Shown here: positions 5,797 through 8,340 of the stretch, one piece after another | Numbering within the stretch: the first letter of the stretch is position 1 | Layout: each line of letters begins with the position of its first letter | NCBI GenBank assembly: GCA_023253795.1 | Contig: JALRFG010000081.1 | Location: 1-8,340, forward strand | Length of the DNA: 8,340 nucleotides | Direction of reading: 5' to 3' | Source of the DNA: Methylocystis sp. | GTDB lineage: Bacteria; Pseudomonadota; Alphaproteobacteria; Rhizobiales; Beijerinckiaceae | Position numbers and translations under genes: made by a program | The notes under the pieces: generated by a model | What the model saw: the letters and a program-made list of their open reading frames with translations, nothing else | What the model was told of the DNA's origin: nothing | Database searches by the model: none

Positions 5797-7878
5797 TCAG
5801 TGTTTGGTTTTTCCGTTTTTATGAAAAACGCCCTTGGTCAGGAACTTGCCGCCTTCCGTTTGTGGGCGTCCCTTGCTGGCGATGCGGCGTCCTTCTCCCG
5901 CCTTGCCGGAACCGGCCGGCTGCCACGCCGGAATGAGTTGATGCTTGCCCGGTCCGATCAGATCGGCGCGCCCCATCGCTTTCAGCGCTTCGCGCAACAC
6001 CGGCCAGTTTTCGGGATCGTGATAGCGCAGGAACGCTTTGTGCAGACGACGCTGTCGCAAGCCTTTGACAGTCTCGACTTCCTCGGAAGCGCCGCGCCGC
6101 ACCGGTTTCAGCGGATTGAAGCCGGTATGATACATCGCCGTCGAAAGCGCCATGGGTGAAGGCAGATAGGTCTGCACCTGATCGGCGCGATATTTGTTGC
6201 GCTTCAGCCAGAGCGCCAGATTCATCATGTCCTCATCCGTCGTGCCGGGATGGGCGGCGATGAAATAGGGAATGAGGAAATAATCTTTCTTGGCGGCGCG
6301 CGCCGCAGCGTCGAAGAGTTGCTTGAAGCGATCGTAGGAGCCAATGCCCGGCTTCATCATTTTCGAGAGCGGGCCGCTTTCCGTATGCTCGGGCGCGATT
6401 TTCAGATAGCCGCCGACATGATGCTCGACGAGTTCGCGAATATAGGTCGGGCTTTTCACCGCAAGATCATAACGCACGCCCGAGGCGACCATTACTTTCT
6501 TCACGCCGGGAAGCGCGCGCGCCTTGCGATAAAGCTGGATCAGTGCGTCGTGGCTGGTGTCGAGGTTTTTGCAAATATCCGGATAAACGCAAGAAGGCCG
6601 TCGGCAGAGCGCTTCGGTTTGCGGGTCCTTGCAGCGCATCCGGTACATATTGGCGGTCGGGCCGCCGACATCGGAAATAATGCCGGTAAATCCTTCGCCG
6701 CCGTCGCGGATGGCTTCGATCTCTTTGAGGATAGAGCCTTCTGAACGCGATTGGATAATGCGCCCTTCGTGTTCGGTGATCGAACAGAAAGAGCAGCCAC
6801 CGAAGCAGCCGCGCATGATCGTCACCGAATGACGGATCATTTCCCATGCCGGAATTTTGGCGCCTGCATAGGCGAGATGCGGCGCACGGGCGAAGGGCAG
6901 TTCGTAGACGGCGTCCATTTCCGTCGTCGTCAGCGGAATCGGCGGCGCCGTCAGCCACACTTCCCGATCGCCGTGGCGCTGGATCAGAGGGCGCGCATTG
7001 CCGGGATTGCTTTCCCGATGCAGCACCCGCGACGCGCGCGCATAGGTTTCCGGATCCGCCATCACCTGTTCATAGGCAGGCAGGCGGATCACAATCCGCT
7101 CGCTCTGTTCGGCGTCGGAGGGATGGCGTCGACCTTCGTCCGGCGTGTCGATGTCGTCGGCATGGGCTTCGATCCAGCCGTCCGGCGTCGCTTCGCGCGC
7201 AAAGGCCAGACCGCGAATATCGGAGAAGTCCTGTTTGATCCCGCTTTTCGCAATCCTGTGGGCGACCTCGACCAGCGCGCGTTCGGCGTTGCCGTAAAGC
7301 AGCAGATCAGCTTTGGCGTCGAGCAGGATGGAGCGTCGAACCTTGTCGGACCAGTAATCATAATGCGCGATGCGGCGGAGCGAAGCCTCAATGCCGCCCA
7401 GCAAAATCGGTGCGCCGGGATAGGCCTCGCGGCAGCGCTGGGCGTAAACGATCACGGCGCGGTCGGGTCGTTTGCCGCCTCTGCCGTCCGGCGTGTAGGA
7501 ATCATTATGACGCAGGCGACGGTCCGACGTGTAGCGGTTGACCATCGAGTCCATATTGCCGCTGGTCACGCCGAAAAACAGATTGGGTTTGCCGAGCGCG
7601 CGGAAGTCGCTGGCGTCGCGCCAGTCGGGCTGGGCGATGATGCCGACACGAAAACCCTGCGCCTCCAGCAGCCGACCGATAATCGCCATGCCGAAACTCG
7701 GATGGTCGATGTAGGCGTCGCCGGTGACAAGGATCACATCGCAGGAATCCCAGCCAAGCACATCCATTTCCTGCCGCGACATCGGCAGAAACGGCGCGAC
7801 GCCGAAGCGCTGCGCCCAATATTTCCGGTAGGAGAAAAGCGGTTTGGCGCTTTGGGCGACCAGGACATGCAAAGCCAT
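5797..7878 (-). CDS. ygiQ: YgiQ-family radical SAM protein
   Basis: Radical S-adenosylmethionine enzyme of the YgiQ family, substrate unknown. From the ATG at 7878 it has 693 residues, near the length of E. coli YgiQ. The N-terminal YgiQ domain has APFLPMSRQEMD, LGWDSCDVILVTGDAY and GGIEASLRR. The radical SAM cluster motif is CFGGCSFC (C358, C362, C365), and the core continues through APEHTESGPLSKMMKPG. A second cysteine set (C416, C425, C430, C436; ALCRRPSCVYPDIC) follows; my recollection of the E. coli protein has it too. The C-terminal extension (about 570-693) ends in a basic tail. A longer in-frame start at 8019 would run into the neighbouring synthase gene, and the family N-terminus begins near residue 48 of that form, so 7878 is chosen despite a poor Shine-Dalgarno. 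It follows the synthase gene after 43 nt on the same strand. No functional link to the hydrogenase is evident. Confidence 0.93.
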   Translation of the reverse strand: MALHVLVAQSAKPLFSYRKYWAQRFGVAPFLPMSRQEMDVLGWDSCDVILVTGDAYIDHPSFGMAIIGRLLEAQGFRVGIIAQPDWRDASDFRALGKPNLFFGVTSGNMDSMVNRYTSDRRLRHNDSYTPDGRGGKRPDRAVIVYAQRCREAYPGAPILLGGIEASLRRIAHYDYWSDKVRRSILLDAKADLLLYGNAERALVEVAHRIAKSGIKQDFSDIRGLAFAREATPDGWIEAHADDIDTPDEGRRHPSDAEQSERIVIRLPAYEQVMADPETYARASRVLHRESNPGNARPLIQRHGDREVWLTAPPIPLTTTEMDAVYELPFARAPHLAYAGAKIPAWEMIRHSVTIMRGCFGGCSFCSITEHEGRIIQSRSEGSILKEIEAIRDGGEGFTGIISDVGGPTANMYRMRCKDPQTEALCRRPSCVYPDICKNLDTSHDALIQLYRKARALPGVKKVMVASGVRYDLAVKSPTYIRELVEHHVGGYLKIAPEHTESGPLSKMMKPGIGSYDRFKQLFDAAARAAKKDYFLIPYFIAAHPGTTDEDMMNLALWLKRNKYRADQVQTYLPSPMALSTAMYHTGFNPLKPVRRGASEEVETVKGLRQRRLHKAFLRYHDPENWPVLREALKAMGRADLIGPGKHQLIPAWQPAGSGKAGEGRRIASKGRPQTEGGKFLTKGVFHKNGKTKH

Positions 7879-7921
7879 GCCGGGTACTAGGCGCGATTGA
7901 GCGCCGCGGTCAATGGCGCGA

Positions 7922-8340
7922 TCATTTGACGATTGTTTCCAGCGCATCCTTGAGCGCCTGCAAATCCGCCGGCAGTTCGCTCTCGAACACCAGTTCTTCT
8001 TTGGTTTGCGGATGTTCAAAGCCCAGCGTTGCGGCGTGCAGCGCCTGACGGCCCAGCTCTTCGACCGCCAGCCGGGCGTTTTCGGGCAGTTTCACAATTT
8101 TGGTCTTGAAGCCCGAACCATAGGTGGCGTCGCCAATCAGCGGATGGCCGATATGCGCCATATGCACACGGATTTGATGGGTGCGGCCGGTCTCCAGCTG
8201 GCAGGCGATTAGCGAGGCGACGCCGTAGTCGGCGAGTTTTTCCCAATGGGTGATGGCTTCGCGGCCGCGCGCCTCAGGGACAACAGCCATCTTCTCGCGC
8301 TGGATCGAATGCCGGCCCAGCGACGTCTCGATGGTGCCAT
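7922..8340 (-). CDS. RluD/RluC-type 23S rRNA pseudouridine synthase, C-terminal part (5' end outside window)
   Basis: The last 138 residues of a pseudouridine synthase of the RluA/RluC/RluD family, which converts selected uridines of 23S rRNA to pseudouridine. The visible part begins GTIETSLGRH and runs through EKMAVVPEARGREAITHW, LETGRTHQIRVHMAHIGHP and LIGDATYG, all characteristic of the family's catalytic domain. The tail contains RQALHAATLGFEHP, also typical. The catalytic aspartate motif (HRLD) and any S4 RNA-binding domain would be upstream, beyond the right edge, so the exact member (RluC or RluD) cannot be settled, although the motifs look closest to RluD. The frame is open to the window end, which is why it is given as partial. 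It probably shares a transcript with ygiQ downstream. Confidence 0.93.
   Translation of the reverse strand, partial: GTIETSLGRHSIQREKMAVVPEARGREAITHWEKLADYGVASLIACQLETGRTHQIRVHMAHIGHPLIGDATYGSGFKTKIVKLPENARLAVEELGRQALHAATLGFEHPQTKEELVFESELPADLQALKDALETIVK

Noticed and set aside
5814..5830. Perfect 7-bp inverted repeat as a bidirectional terminator
   Set aside because: The stem is mostly A-T pairs with a 3-base loop, no T-run follows on either strand, and it lies within ygiQ codons.
5725..6744. Other plus-strand open frames (5725-6159, 6250-6744) within ygiQ
   Set aside because: These are antisense shadows in GC-rich coding DNA, with no ribosome binding sites or recognisable protein features.
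6751..7890. Long plus-strand open frame (379 codons) opposite ygiQ
   Set aside because: It is the antisense shadow of the ygiQ coding sequence. Its translation is rich in Arg, His and Gly with no domain, and ygiQ is unambiguous.
7879..7921. Hairpin GGCGC/GCGCC between the synthase gene and ygiQ as a terminator
   Set aside because: The 5-bp stem has no T-run, and the 43-nt same-strand gap fits co-transcription better.
7878..8019. Longer ygiQ start at 8019
   Set aside because: It would overlap the end of the pseudouridine synthase gene by about 100 nt, and the added residues have no family resemblance.

Overview
The window comes from a GC-rich proteobacterial chromosome. Codon use and the style of the YgiQ and RluD-family proteins suggest an alphaproteobacterium, perhaps of the Rhizobiales. 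I cannot fix the genus from the sequence alone. No rRNA, tRNA, CRISPR array, insertion sequence or phage gene is visible, and all long reading frames look intact.

Layout: (1) 1-151 is an AT-rich non-coding stretch with several short palindromes, including a near-consensus FNR/FixK-type box at 21-34. (2) 152-364 (minus) encodes a 70-residue protein of unknown function behind a very strong ribosome binding site. (3) 365-767 is a divergent intergenic region of about 400 bases holding only weak promoter candidates and a small hairpin just before the next gene. (4) 768-5771 (plus) is one compact operon of six genes: hydB, a stand-alone cyclic-nucleotide-binding-domain (CNBD) protein, hydG, hydD, hydA and a hydrogenase maturation protease. 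Spacings are +9, -1, +1, -23 and +2 nt. (5) 5797-7878 (minus) is a YgiQ-family radical SAM protein, converging on the operon with a 25-nt gap. (6) 7922-8340 (minus) is the C-terminal part of an RluD/RluC-type pseudouridine synthase whose start lies beyond the right edge.

The operon encodes a soluble group 3b (NAD(P)-linked, 'sulfhydrogenase'-type) [NiFe] hydrogenase in the order known from Pyrococcus hydBGDA. HydA carries the NiFe site and HydD the iron-sulfur relay. HydG is the FAD/NAD(P)-binding diaphorase with a [2Fe-2S] centre, and HydB is a further ferredoxin-like electron-transfer subunit. The protease at the end would trim the HydA C-terminus after nickel insertion. No hypABCDEF genes are in the window, so the NiFe cofactor must be built by genes elsewhere.

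The most interesting element is the CNBD protein inserted between hydB and hydG. It has no DNA-binding domain and lacks the usual cAMP-phosphate arginine, so it looks like a dedicated ligand sensor or structural partner of the hydrogenase rather than a transcription factor. Such genes probably recur in bacterial group 3b loci, so this is an under-studied component rather than a clearly new system.
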